Shown here: positions 32,657 through 38,797 of the stretch, one piece after another | How positions within the stretch are numbered: the first letter of the stretch is position 1 | Layout: each line of letters begins with the position of its first letter | Source: a virus | DNA length: 53,260 nucleotides | Virus record (IMG/VR): IMGVR_UViG_3300036830_000043 | Location: 1 to 53,260 of that record | Strand: one strand, 5' to 3' | Program-made: the position numbers and the translations under genes | Notes under the pieces: generated by a model | The model's input: only the letters and a program-made list of their open reading frames with translations | The model's database searches: none | What the model was told of the DNA's origin: nothing

Positions 32657-33666
32657 TGCGCGCCCGCACTGACAAGTTTCGCCCTTCGGTGATTGACCCC
32701 ACCAAGTTCACCTTCATTGGACACCACTACATCGGTGGCATGAGTGACGAAACGTGGGCCGCGCTGTGCGACGAAATCAACGAAGGCGCCGAAGCCCTCG
32801 AAGCGCACCAGAAGGCGCACCCGGGGTTCACGGTGGCGGGCCACAAGTGGGAAGGCCAGTGCGACTGCTGCGGCGCCCGCTACAAGTTCGGCGCTTGGTT
32901 CCACACTGAAGAGGGCAACACCTACATCAGCATTGGCGGCACGTGCGCGTCCAAACTCAGCCTAGGCAGCCCGGAGGCAATGAAACGCTTTCGCGAACAA
33001 GTCAACACCTTCAAGGTTCACCAGGAGCGCGTGGCCAAGGCCCGTGCCTACCTAACCACAGTCAACCTGCTGGCTATGCTGGACCTGTACTTGGACAAGA
33101 CCAACACGGTGCGCGAGTTTCCAGAAAACACCCTGCGTGACATGTGTGGCAAGGTGGTGCAGTGGGGAAACGAACTGTCAGAGAAGCAACGCGCGTTTGC
33201 CGCCAAGCTGCTACAACAGATACAGGACCGGCCCAAGCTCGAAGCGGAGCGCGAGGCACGCGACGCCAACCGCAAGCCCATCCCGGTGACCGACAAGCGC
33301 ATGACCATCATCGGCAAGGTCATCAGCGCCAAGTATGACCAGGGCGGCTGGAAGGACGAAAACGGGCGCCAACGCGACTTCTACCGCCCGGAGTGCATCA
33401 AGATCACCATAGAGCACGCGGACGGCTGGCGGGTGTGGGGCACGTGCCCGGACACCATCTACGGCCCCGTGGGCTACCCGGACCGCACCGAAGACGGCGG
33501 GTTGACGGGCAAGTACCGCAGCATGGACGATGCAGCGGCCGACCTGAAGGGCAAGACGGTCCAACTTGACGCGCGTGTCACAATCAGCGATAAAGACCCC
33601 AAGTTTGGTTTCTACAAGCGGCCCACCAAGGGCAGCATCATCACCGACACCGCGGTGGCCGCGTGA
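32656..33666 (+). CDS. Unknown phage protein with zinc-finger-like N-terminal part
   Basis: A 336-residue protein, the largest in the small-gene region. ATG overlaps the previous stop. It has W-E-G-Q-C-D-C-C-G-A-R-Y at about residues 73-84 and G-G-T-C-A-S-K further on, so C77/C79/C80 with C98 could bind zinc. A helical middle (about 110-200) is followed by a beta-rich end with I-G-K-V-I-S-A-K and G-T-C-P-D-T-I-Y. Similar Cys motifs occur in several phage proteins of unknown role. Confidence 0.7.
   Translation: MRARTDKFRPSVIDPTKFTFIGHHYIGGMSDETWAALCDEINEGAEALEAHQKAHPGFTVAGHKWEGQCDCCGARYKFGAWFHTEEGNTYISIGGTCASKLSLGSPEAMKRFREQVNTFKVHQERVAKARAYLTTVNLLAMLDLYLDKTNTVREFPENTLRDMCGKVVQWGNELSEKQRAFAAKLLQQIQDRPKLEAEREARDANRKPIPVTDKRMTIIGKVISAKYDQGGWKDENGRQRDFYRPECIKITIEHADGWRVWGTCPDTIYGPVGYPDRTEDGGLTGKYRSMDDAAADLKGKTVQLDARVTISDKDPKFGFYKRPTKGSIITDTAVAA
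33566..33594 (+). promoter_or_regulatory. Possible internal promoter over a TGAC-N6-GTCA palindrome
   Basis: TTGACG at 33566-33571, 17-base spacer, GATAAA at 33589-33594. The palindrome TGACGCGCGTGTCA is at 33567-33580 and is identical to the one at 32351. It lies inside the preceding gene, about 70 bases before GTG 33663. Confidence 0.4.
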
Positions 33667-33968
33667 ACTACATCCTAATCGGGCAGCGCCGCGTCAGCCC
33701 CTACGGCGGATGGTCACAGATGGTGTGCGTGGGTGACCGGCTCTACATGGTTTCGGTGCGCACCGGCAAACGCATCCGCATACCATACAAACCCCGCGGG
33801 CCCGGCGCCTACGGCTACCAGTGGATTGGCCGCGTTCACTCGATTGACGATGGCGAGCGCATCACGTGGGAAGACATCGTTGGCGGCTCACTCGGCGTGC
33901 GTGGTCTACTGCGCTATGCCGGGGTACTTGACACGTCTGTCAACCCAGCGCAGGATACGCCCACGTGA
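33663..33968 (+). CDS. Unknown protein
   Basis: A 101-residue protein with GTG start overlapping the previous stop. It is basic and Gly/Tyr-rich: M-N-Y-I-L-I-G-Q-R-R-V-S-P-Y-G-G-W, then K-P-R-G-P-G-A-Y-G-Y-Q-W-I-G-R. It looks like a small beta-barrel. Near its end the DNA holds another palindrome (33929-33942), 22 bases before the next start. Function unknown. Confidence 0.6.
   Translation: MNYILIGQRRVSPYGGWSQMVCVGDRLYMVSVRTGKRIRIPYKPRGPGAYGYQWIGRVHSIDDGERITWEDIVGGSLGVRGLLRYAGVLDTSVNPAQDTPT
33929..33957 (+). promoter_or_regulatory. TGAC-N6-GTCA palindrome with GGATACGC element
   Basis: TGACACGTCTGTCA at 33929-33942 is followed by AGGATACGCCCAC from 33952. The layout (palindrome, then [AG]GATACGC and CAC) is like those at 29373 and 35265. 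TTGACA (33928-33933) to AGGATA is an 18-base spacer. The next gene begins with GTG at 33965, so a transcript from here would be nearly leaderless. Confidence 0.35.
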
Positions 33969-34273
33969 ACCAGGCAGAGATTTATGAACGGTGTTACGCC
34001 TACGAACGCAACAGGAGATATGCAGCAATGGTGAACAGCAAACACGTCGGATTGTCCCTAGCCGCCCTCAAAGCTATTGAAGCCGAAGTGCTGGCCGATA
34101 CGTCGCAAGCTGCGGCGGGTAACAAAATCGACCCCAAGGAATTCATGACTGCGGTGCGGGCTCGCACGGCCAACGCGGTGCGCATCTATTGCGCCCAGTT
34201 GAGCGTCGAAGCCACCAACACCAGCACTGAGTCCATCACCGACCAACTGCGCAACATGCCGGGAAACATCTGA
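33965..34273 (+). CDS. Unknown helical protein
   Basis: A 102-residue protein with GTG start overlapping the previous stop. It begins M-N-Q-A-E-I-Y-E-R-C-Y-A-Y-E-R-N-R-R and is almost fully helical, with S-L-A-A-L-K-A-I-E-A-E-V-L and A-V-R-A-R-T-A-N-A-V-R-I-Y. No family recognised. Confidence 0.6.
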   Translation: MNQAEIYERCYAYERNRRYAAMVNSKHVGLSLAALKAIEAEVLADTSQAAAGNKIDPKEFMTAVRARTANAVRIYCAQLSVEATNTSTESITDQLRNMPGNI

Positions 34274-34644
34274 TGCGCCAGTCACGCAAGAAGCTCCGCG
34301 CACGGGCGCTGCGCGATGTGCGCTCATTCATGGTGCCGCCACATCTGCTGCGCTCGAAGGACGGCGCCGAGACGCGGGCCATGCTCCATTGGCTGTCGGG
34401 CTACGCAGCCGCCAGGCGCGACATAGCGAAGGCCAACCGCAGGCCGGTGGGTTTAAATCTTGACATCATTGGTGGACCTGGCCCCATCGAAGCGCCCGCC
34501 AGCGGCAAAGCTCTTCTGGTCATCCCGGCGCTGGGCTCGCGCCCTCAATCACGCATCGAGTGCTTGGCGTGCGGCTGGCCCTGCAACAGCGTGGGCACGT
34601 GCAGCAATCTGGGCTGTCCTGGTCTCGGCGGGGGCGACGCATGA
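34273..34644 (+). CDS. Unknown protein with C-terminal zinc-ribbon-like motif
   Basis: A 123-residue protein; TGATG overlap at the start. The N-terminus is very basic (M-R-Q-S-R-K-K-L-R-A-R-A-L-R). The C-terminus I-E-C-L-A-C-G-W-P-C-N-S-V-G-T-C-S-N-L-G-C has five Cys, C-x2-C-x3-C-x5-C-x4-C, suited to zinc. Possibly a nucleic-acid-binding protein. Confidence 0.6.
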   Translation: MRQSRKKLRARALRDVRSFMVPPHLLRSKDGAETRAMLHWLSGYAAARRDIAKANRRPVGLNLDIIGGPGPIEAPASGKALLVIPALGSRPQSRIECLACGWPCNSVGTCSNLGCPGLGGGDA

Positions 34645-34937
34645 GCGCCCAAGTAATCGACGCCCGCGCACGTTTCACTATCGCCCGTGCTGCGGCCATC
34701 GCCAAGCGCGACATGAGCATGACGTTGGGCCAATCGTGGCAGGCGGCAGAGCGCGAGCTTGAAGCGGCGCTGGTCACCAACTACAGCGCCGAAGAGATGG
34801 CCCGCATAGCCGCGGTGGCCAAGCGCCTACGCCCGGAGACTGAAGCCAGCGAGTGGAGCGCCGACGAACTGCAAGCGGCCATCATCGGTGCGGAGCACGT
34901 GTTCACCGACATGGACGGGCGGGTGATAGAGCCATGA
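34641..34937 (+). CDS. Unknown helical protein
   Basis: A 98-residue protein with ATG overlapping the previous stop. It is Ala/Arg/Glu-rich: A-R-A-R-F-T-I-A-R-A-A-A-I-A-K-R, then W-Q-A-A-E-R-E-L-E-A-A-L and an acidic end with E-W-S-A-D-E-L-Q-A-A-I. No family recognised; part of an unbroken chain of four-base gene overlaps. Confidence 0.58.
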   Translation: MSAQVIDARARFTIARAAAIAKRDMSMTLGQSWQAAERELEAALVTNYSAEEMARIAAVAKRLRPETEASEWSADELQAAIIGAEHVFTDMDGRVIEP

Positions 34938-35134
34938 ATGACAACTACACCCCGGAAGCTGCCGCGGAAATCTGCGCCATCTACCAGCGCCAATGCGTGG
35001 AGCGGGCGCCCTGGCGCACACGCGAGTGGTGGCGCGAACTGCGAGCACGCACAGACCGACATCCGCATGGCGGCTACCGGCTCACCAACGAAGACGTTAT
35101 GCTGCTAGGCGCTTGTGGCGTGCGGCGCTACTAG
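34934..35134 (+). CDS. Unknown small protein
   Basis: A 66-residue protein starting M-N-D-N-Y-T-P-E-A-A-A-E-I-C with ATGA overlap. The middle is R-A-P-W-R-T-R-E-W-W-R-E-L-R-A-R, resembling in style the 32-residue microprotein at 30589. Function unknown. Confidence 0.52.
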   Translation: MNDNYTPEAAAEICAIYQRQCVERAPWRTREWWRELRARTDRHPHGGYRLTNEDVMLLGACGVRRY

Positions 35135-35135
35135 G

Positions 35136-35267
35136 ATGTTAGACCGCGAATGGTGCCTGCTGTGCCAATCCTGGCAGCTAGGGGCCTGCCGCACGCCCGA
35201 TGACGCAGCCCAGTGCCCCATGCAGCGACCTGATGGAAGTGAGACGCAGGACACACAACGCAAGTGA
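35136..35267 (+). CDS. 43-residue Cys-rich microprotein
   Basis: ATG 35136 begins M-L-D-R-E-W-C-L-L-C-Q-S-W-Q-L-G-A-C, followed by D-A-A-Q-C-P. C-x2-C, then C and C, suggest a zinc knuckle. It starts one base after the previous stop, with only TAGG in front, so translation may depend on coupling. Its stop TGA is the first base triplet of the palindrome at 35265. Confidence 0.4.
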   Translation: MLDREWCLLCQSWQLGACRTPDDAAQCPMQRPDGSETQDTQRK

Positions 35268-35290
35268 CAGCCGCGTCAAGATACGCGCAC
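35265..35290 (+). promoter_or_regulatory. TGAC-N6-GTCA palindrome joined to CAAGATACGCGCACC
   Basis: TGACAGCCGCGTCA at 35265-35278, with CAAGATACGC starting at 35277 inside its last bases. AGGAG follows at 35307-35311. The arrangement is nearly the same as at 40652-40670. I find no sigma70 -35 at the right distance, so if it promotes transcription it may need a phage factor. Confidence 0.45.
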
Positions 35291-35319
35291 CCCATCCGGG
35301 GCAACTAGGAGTGATGACG

Positions 35320-35499
35320 ATGCAACAGCACAAAGCCCAACGCCACAGCGGCAGCCATGCCAACGTGGCCGTGAATCGCGCCCACAAGCGTGCCAAGGTC
35401 TACACAGGCCCCAACCGTGCGCAGCGTCGCGCAGAGATGCGCTTGGATGCAGCCGTGGTGGACAGTGCGGCCTTGACCTTCGAGGCGCCGCAAGCATGA
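35320..35499 (+). CDS. Small basic protein
   Basis: A 59-residue protein (ATG 35320, eight bases after AGGAG; ATG 35314 would add two residues). It begins M-Q-Q-H-K-A-Q-R-H-S-G-S-H-A-N-V and has H-K-R-A-K-V-Y-T-G-P-N-R-A-Q-R-R-A. Strongly basic; possibly nucleic-acid-binding. Function unknown. Confidence 0.58.
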   Translation: MQQHKAQRHSGSHANVAVNRAHKRAKVYTGPNRAQRRAEMRLDAAVVDSAALTFEAPQA

Positions 35500-35861
35500 G
35501 CAAGACCAACGAAACAGGGGCGCACCAGGCGTTGGCCGACACCGCGCGTATGCGTGGGCTCGATGCGCTGCGTGATGACCCCTTGGAACTGACGCAGCCG
35601 TTGGCAGCGCCTATCCGTCGCCACCGCGCGTGGGAGGGCAAGCTACTGGGCGCGCAGCTAACCCCGCGTGACCCGGTGCGCGAACGGCGCAAACCGTCCA
35701 CGGTCGGTGAGCGCCAACCGCTGGTCATCATGTCGCGCAAGGTAAGTGCTGCCGAAGCGCAGCGCATCTGGCCGCAGCCCACGGCACTAGCCAGCAGCGA
35801 CCCGGACGGCCATCGCCAAGCCTTCGTGGACTACATCAGCGACCAGGGGCAGCCGTTATGA
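35496..35861 (+). CDS. Unknown protein
   Basis: A 121-residue protein with ATG overlapping the previous stop. It has D-T-A-R-M-R-G-L-D-A-L-R-D-D-P-L-E-L-T, then a basic part R-R-H-R-A-W-E-G-K and I-M-S-R-K-V-S-A-A-E-A-Q-R-I-W. No family recognised. Confidence 0.58.
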   Translation: MSKTNETGAHQALADTARMRGLDALRDDPLELTQPLAAPIRRHRAWEGKLLGAQLTPRDPVRERRKPSTVGERQPLVIMSRKVSAAEAQRIWPQPTALASSDPDGHRQAFVDYISDQGQPL

Positions 35862-35935
35862 GCGCCAAGACCCGCCAGCGGCAGCGTAGGGCGTTGCGCG
35901 CGTTCAAGCGCCAGCAGCGCCGGGTGTGGCCGTGA
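35858..35935 (+). CDS. 25-residue highly basic microprotein
   Basis: ATG 35858 overlaps the previous stop as ATGA, and its own stop overlaps the next GTG as GTGA. The peptide is M-S-A-K-T-R-Q-R-Q-R-R-A-L-R-A-F followed by K-R-Q-Q-R-R-V-W-P: 12 of 25 residues are Arg or Lys. Coupling on both sides supports it, though such short frames are uncertain. Confidence 0.4.
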   Translation: MSAKTRQRQRRALRAFKRQQRRVWP

Positions 35936-36141
35936 GCGCCATGCGTCCCATCAACCCGTGCGTGGTGGCGACACCGGACGGCCGCATAGGCGTGCTCACC
36001 GGGCGCGTGGGCTTCGACGGTTGTGTGGAGATAAGAGGCAGCCGCTTCGTGGCATCTGTGCCGCTGTCGGTGCTGCACTTCTACTTGCCGCCTGGCAGCG
36101 TCACCGCCAGTGACCCGCGTTACTTAGCGTGGCGCCCATGA
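35932..36141 (+). CDS. Small beta-rich protein
   Basis: A 69-residue protein with GTG start. It begins M-S-A-M-R-P-I-N-P-C-V-V-A and continues D-G-R-I-G-V-L-T-G-R-V-G-F-D-G-C-V-E-I-R, which reads like an SH3/KOW-type small barrel with alternating beta residues. Function unknown. Confidence 0.52.
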   Translation: MSAMRPINPCVVATPDGRIGVLTGRVGFDGCVEIRGSRFVASVPLSVLHFYLPPGSVTASDPRYLAWRP

Positions 36142-36218
36142 GCCGCGACGCGGGGCTGCGCTTGGCCGTGGCATGTCTGGTGGCGCTGGTCGCGTTCGCT
36201 GTCCTGGTGTCACGGTGA
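36138..36218 (+). CDS. 26-residue membrane microprotein
   Basis: ATG 36138 overlaps the previous stop as ATGA. M-S-R-D-A-G-L-R then L-A-V-A-C-L-V-A-L-V-A-F-A-V-L-V-S-R: a single transmembrane helix with a short basic N-terminus and Arg end. Its stop overlaps the next GTG. It pairs with the next membrane microprotein. Confidence 0.45.
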   Translation: MSRDAGLRLAVACLVALVAFAVLVSR

Positions 36219-36313
36219 GCCCGTTAGAGCGCCTTGGCAACCTTATCAACTGGGCAGCGGTGCCGTGCTTTTTGGTGTGGCTGTGGCTGGCGGGATTCGG
36301 CGGCAATCAATGA
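36215..36313 (+). CDS. 32-residue membrane microprotein
   Basis: GTG 36215 overlaps the previous stop as GTGA. M-S-P-L-E-R-L-G-N-L-I-N-W-A-A-V followed by P-C-F-L-V-W-L-W-L-A-G-F-G-G-N-Q. One membrane-spanning helix, Trp-rich. Together with 36138-36218 it could form a small two-component membrane complex, for example in superinfection exclusion; this is speculation. Confidence 0.42.
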   Translation: MSPLERLGNLINWAAVPCFLVWLWLAGFGGNQ

Positions 36314-36365
36314 AGCCGCAGCAGCGGGGCGTTTAACACGCCACCTTGGGAGGGAGAACCCGAAC

Positions 36366-36434
36366 GTGTGCCCCGTGCCGCGAGCTACCGCGGCCCAGTG
36401 GCGTAGTCACCAGTGCGCGGCGCCATCATCGTAG
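36366..36434 (+). CDS. Possible 22-residue microprotein
   Basis: GTG 36366 follows a strong purine run GGGAGGGAG with nine bases spacing. The peptide M-C-P-V-P-R-A-T-A-A-Q-W-R-S-H-Q-C ends in TAG at 36434, overlapping the converging end of the small terminase gene by nine bases. The ribosome site is better than for most neighbours, but the frame is so short that it is doubtful. Confidence 0.25.
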   Translation: MCPVPRATAAQWRSHQCAAPSS

Positions 36435-37217
36435 CGCAGGCCGCTGTACCATGTCCATATAGCCCTGCGTGGGGTCGGTGCTCGCGTCCAACGGCGCATC
36501 GACGGGTGGCGGCAGACCTAGTTCGCCCACTTTGCCTTCAGTCTGGTAGGCACCCAACAGCTTGGCCACTTCCTTGCGGGCATCGGCCCTATCCTCCATG
36601 AGCACTTCTAGCTGGCCATTGCTGCCAATCTTGATGCCTCGATACAGGCGCCGTGTCTTCGGTGGCAGCTTGTCGGTGTCGGTGACATAGACCGCATGCA
36701 CGCCAGCGCCACGACACTGCGGACACGTTGGGTTGGGCTCGCGTTGCGGATCGAACCCAAAGCCCCCGCGGCAGCTTGGCGCCTTGACACGCATGTCAGG
36801 TGTGCTGTTGTCTTCAGCGTCGGCCGCTGCAAACGTCCATTCCAATTCTTGCCACTGGTACGCGTAGCCTTCACCGTAGCAATGGCGACAGCACAGTGCG
36901 CGGTATCGGATGATGTCGTTGGCGTCGGCGCCCGCAACGTCTAGCTGCGCTTGCAACACGTCGCGCGCTTTGATGATGGTGGTGGCTGCCGCAGCGGCTA
37001 GCAACTCTTCAATCCTTGCGGCCACCAAGGGGTGAGCCAAGGCGCGGCTAGCTTCCTCCCACACGGTAGTTGGCTGGATATTCCACGCAACGTTGTACGC
37101 CATCCGGTAGGCCGTTGATGCGTTCTGGTACTCGCAATAATAACGCGCAAACGCTTCTTGCTTGGCCGTGAGCAATTCGCTAGCTAATTCAACCGATTGG
37201 GACACCTGTGCGTTCAT
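36426..37217 (-). CDS. Terminase small subunit with zinc-ribbon insertion
   Basis: A 263-residue protein. The N-terminal part L-T-A-K-Q-E-A-F-A-R-Y-Y-C-E-Y-x-N-A-S-T-A-Y-R-x-A-Y (about residues 16-42) is the helix-turn-helix of small terminases. A middle insertion has C-C-R-H-C-Y-G-E-G-Y, then C-R-G-G-F-G-F, then C-P-Q-C-R-G-A-G, in the style of DnaJ C-x2-C-x-G-x-G zinc repeats. The C-terminal part, P-K-T-R-R-L-Y-R-G-I-K, fits the family. It lies 7 kb from the large subunit, on the opposite strand to the early genes around it, and would be transcribed from the AT-rich segment at 37270-37430. Confidence 0.82.
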   Translation of the reverse strand: MNAQVSQSVELASELLTAKQEAFARYYCEYQNASTAYRMAYNVAWNIQPTTVWEEASRALAHPLVAARIEELLAAAAATTIIKARDVLQAQLDVAGADANDIIRYRALCCRHCYGEGYAYQWQELEWTFAAADAEDNSTPDMRVKAPSCRGGFGFDPQREPNPTCPQCRGAGVHAVYVTDTDKLPPKTRRLYRGIKIGSNGQLEVLMEDRADARKEVAKLLGAYQTEGKVGELGLPPPVDAPLDASTDPTQGYMDMVQRPALR

Positions 37218-37312
37218 GTCCACAGCCTACCGCAACGCCTAGCACCGTCAAGCCCCTCCAACGGTCGGTCGGTTGTTTTAATATCCGCCAGTAATTTAAA
37301 TATTATTCTCAT
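37214..37312 (-). CDS. Possible 32-residue leader ORF before the small terminase
   Basis: ATG on the minus strand at 37312, inside the left arm of the AT-rich repeat region, opens M-R-I-I-F-K-L-L-A-D-I-K-T-T-D-R and stops with TGA that overlaps the terminase ATG as ATGA. No ribosome site is close to its ATG (TAAGGAG lies more than 20 bases upstream). It may be a chance frame or a translational coupling leader. Confidence 0.25.
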   Translation of the reverse strand: MRIIFKLLADIKTTDRPLEGLDGARRCGRLWT

Positions 37313-37403
37313 TATTTATATTGGGCGATTATTCTCCTTACTCTAGTAGTAGGGGTAATAGCGCTAGTTGCAATCATTAATGAATTAGAATAATATTTAA
37401 ATT
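37293..37403. repeat. AT-rich segment flanked by perfect 17-bp inverted repeat
   Basis: AATTTAAATATTATTCT at 37293-37309 is the exact reverse complement of 37387-37403; 77 bases lie between. About 69% of 37271-37430 is A or T, in contrast to the GC-rich genome. ATTATTCTC also occurs twice (37303-37311 roughly, and near 37329). The segment lies between the divergent small terminase gene and a zinc-motif gene. It could be a replication origin, a packaging site, or a recently gained piece; I cannot choose from sequence alone. Confidence 0.7.
37368..37396 (+). promoter_or_regulatory. Putative promoter in the AT-rich segment
   Basis: TTGCAA at 37368-37373, 17-base spacer, TAATAT at 37391-37396. 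It would start transcripts near 37403, about 30 bases before the ATG at 37434. AT-rich DNA gives many chance -10 boxes, so this is tentative. Confidence 0.35.
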
Positions 37404-37433
37404 CCTGTCCACTTAAAAAGAGACCGACATACC

Positions 37434-37796
37434 ATGACTAACACCCAAATGAAGCTAAACGCCCGCGCGGCCGGTGAGCGCTTCTACCACAGCGGTCAAC
37501 CTTGCAAGCAGGGCCACAACTCTAAGCGCTACGCCAGCACCGGCCAATGCGTTGAGTGCATGACGGGCAAAAGCGACAAGCCCTTGACCGAAGCGCAACA
37601 GCACGCGGTGCAACGCTACAAGCTGGCATTCTTGCTGCCGCTCGAAGCCACGCCCGAACTGTTGCTAGGCTTGGATACCTATATGGTAGATTGTGCCAAG
37701 CGCTACATGGAGCACCACAAGCTGTTGCCCGCATCTCTTATCAACGCTCAAAGTATGGCCCAGTCTACGGGCAAGCCTATCCGCGACTTCCTGTAG
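37434..37796 (+). CDS. Zinc-motif protein related to the N-terminus of the phage HNH endonuclease
   Basis: A 120-residue protein. C24, H28, C39 and C42 (C-x3-H-x10-C-x2-C) have exactly the same spacing as C31, H35, C46 and C49 in the HNH protein at 18288, with similar residues between (G-[QR]-P-C and an R...S-T...C-x-x-C pattern). No HNH catalytic motif follows; instead a helical part (about 53-120) ends S-T-G-K-P-I-R-D-F-L. It may be a DNA-binding protein made from an endonuclease N-terminus, or a shared zinc module. Confidence 0.65.
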   Translation: MTNTQMKLNARAAGERFYHSGQPCKQGHNSKRYASTGQCVECMTGKSDKPLTEAQQHAVQRYKLAFLLPLEATPELLLGLDTYMVDCAKRYMEHHKLLPASLINAQSMAQSTGKPIRDFL

Positions 37797-37800
37797 CAAC

Positions 37801-37992
37801 ATGCAACGCATCAAGCGTAGGCCCAAGGTGGGTGGCAAGCGGCGCCCGCTCAAGGCTTGGGAGTCTGCTAGGCTTGCACGCAACAAGCGCCAGTGCTGCC
37901 GATGCGCCGCTATGCCCCATCCCCACCGTAAGGGCAGCCGCTCCACCATCCGCAGTGGGCGACGCAGCATAGAAGTCCAATGTGAGCCCTGA
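37801..37992 (+). CDS. Basic zinc-finger-like small protein
   Basis: A 63-residue protein, M-Q-R-I-K-R-R-P-K-V-G-G-K-R-R-P, then N-K-R-Q-C-C-R-C-A-A-M-P-H-P-H. Very basic, with C-C-x-C and two His that could bind zinc. No ribosome site is evident; it starts four bases after the previous stop, so translation is probably coupled. Confidence 0.42.
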   Translation: MQRIKRRPKVGGKRRPLKAWESARLARNKRQCCRCAAMPHPHRKGSRSTIRSGRRSIEVQCEP

Positions 37993-38107
37993 CGCGGCGC
38001 TGTATAATGTGCGTGACGCAGAGCCGACCGCAGCGCATCGGCATGGATTGCCCGCCCTGTGTGTCCGCTCTGCGTCGCTTGCGATTCACCCCATGGAGCG
38101 CGCCCAC

Positions 38108-38221
38108 ATGCCAAACATCGAGCCCATCACCTGCGCCCGCGATTGCGACCACTACGAATATTGCAACGATGGTGACCCTGAAAGCTCGCAGGAAGGCAGC
38201 GGGGACGCTGATTTGTACTAG
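38108..38221 (+). CDS. 37-residue acidic Cys-containing microprotein
   Basis: ATG 38108 has GGAG nine bases upstream and gives M-P-N-I-E-P-I-T-C-A-R-D-C-D-H-Y-E-Y-C, then an acidic tail ending D-A-D-L-Y. A longer frame from GTG 37982 overlaps the previous gene and is less likely. TATAAT occurs at 38003-38008 but without a good -35. Function unknown; acidic peptides of this size can be DNA mimics or protein inhibitors, which is a guess. Confidence 0.45.
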   Translation: MPNIEPITCARDCDHYEYCNDGDPESSQEGSGDADLY

Positions 38222-38224
38222 CAC

Positions 38225-38260
38225 TTGACAAGCGTGTCACCTTGGCCCCAAGATGCGCGT
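38225..38260 (+). promoter_or_regulatory. Putative promoter with TGAC-N6-GTCA palindrome
   Basis: TTGACA at 38225-38230, palindrome TGACAAGCGTGTCA at 38226-38239, then CAAGAT at 38249-38254 after an 18-base spacer, then GCGC. The stretch TTGGCCC-CAAGAT is almost the same as that at 32367-32378. The next ATG is at 38295. Confidence 0.5.
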
Positions 38261-38294
38261 ACTGCCCACCCCGGGCGCCACGTCAGGTGAACAT

Positions 38295-38501
38295 ATGTTT
38301 GCGTTGATACTTCCCAACGGTCTGATGTATGCCCCCAAGCTGGCATCGACGTTGACCCGCTGCACCGCCCAATGCGCGAAGTGGAAGACGGCCGAAGGCG
38401 CCGCGCTCGCTTGCGACAAGGCCAATGCACAGCGCACCGACAAAGAACCCAAGTTTGAATTGGTAGTGCTCTACCAGGAGGCCGATGTATGCGCAGCATA
38501 A
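38295..38501 (+). CDS. Unknown small protein
   Basis: A 68-residue protein. ATG 38295 lies five bases after AGGTGA and gives M-F-A-L-I-L-P-N-G-L-M-Y-A-P-K; an upstream ATG inside the regulatory element is unlikely. The middle has C-T-A-Q-C-A-K-W-K-T and A-C-D-K-A-N-A-Q. It is the first gene of a block with two exported or membrane proteins. Confidence 0.52.
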   Translation: MFALILPNGLMYAPKLASTLTRCTAQCAKWKTAEGAALACDKANAQRTDKEPKFELVVLYQEADVCAA

Positions 38502-38797
38502 CCATCCCCCGCATCACGGCCATCACCGTGTTGCTACTCTTCGCGATATGGGCGCATGAGCCGCTGCCCGTCGCTGCCGCCACTGTCCCACCGCCTGCCG
38601 CGTTCGTAAGGGCATCGGACTCACTGACTGTGGCGCCGACCAACCGCAGCTTTGGGCTGTACACCAATGGCGTTGAGTTGGTGCGCGTTGGCCCTACAGG
38701 TCGCATATACATGAAGGGCAAAGAAGTCCACACTGACCCGGAGTATCGCGCAGCCATGATGGCGCTGATGCGCGGGGCCATGGGGTGCCAGCCATGA
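38489..38797 (+). CDS. Secreted or periplasmic small protein
   Basis: A 102-residue protein with AGGAG eight bases before ATG. Residues 1-31 form a signal peptide: basic start M-R-S-I-T-I-P-R, hydrophobic T-A-I-T-V-L-L-L-F-A-I-W-A and a probable cleavage after V-A-A-A. The mature part has G-L-Y-T-N-G-V-E-L-V-R-V-G-P-T-G-R-I-Y-M-K-G-K-E-V. Phages encode exported early proteins for superinfection exclusion or envelope control, but no family is recognised here. Confidence 0.6.
   Translation: MRSITIPRITAITVLLLFAIWAHEPLPVAAATVPPPAAFVRASDSLTVAPTNRSFGLYTNGVELVRVGPTGRIYMKGKEVHTDPEYRAAMMALMRGAMGCQP

Noticed and set aside
37293-37403. AT-rich inverted repeat as a rho-independent terminator
   Set aside because: The arms are 77 bases apart, contain almost no G or C and are not followed by a T-run; the segment lies between divergent starts rather than after genes.
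38003-38008. TATAAT as the -10 box of a strong promoter
   Set aside because: A perfect hexamer, but there is no acceptable -35 at 16-18 bases upstream and it lies inside the end of a small gene; probably chance.
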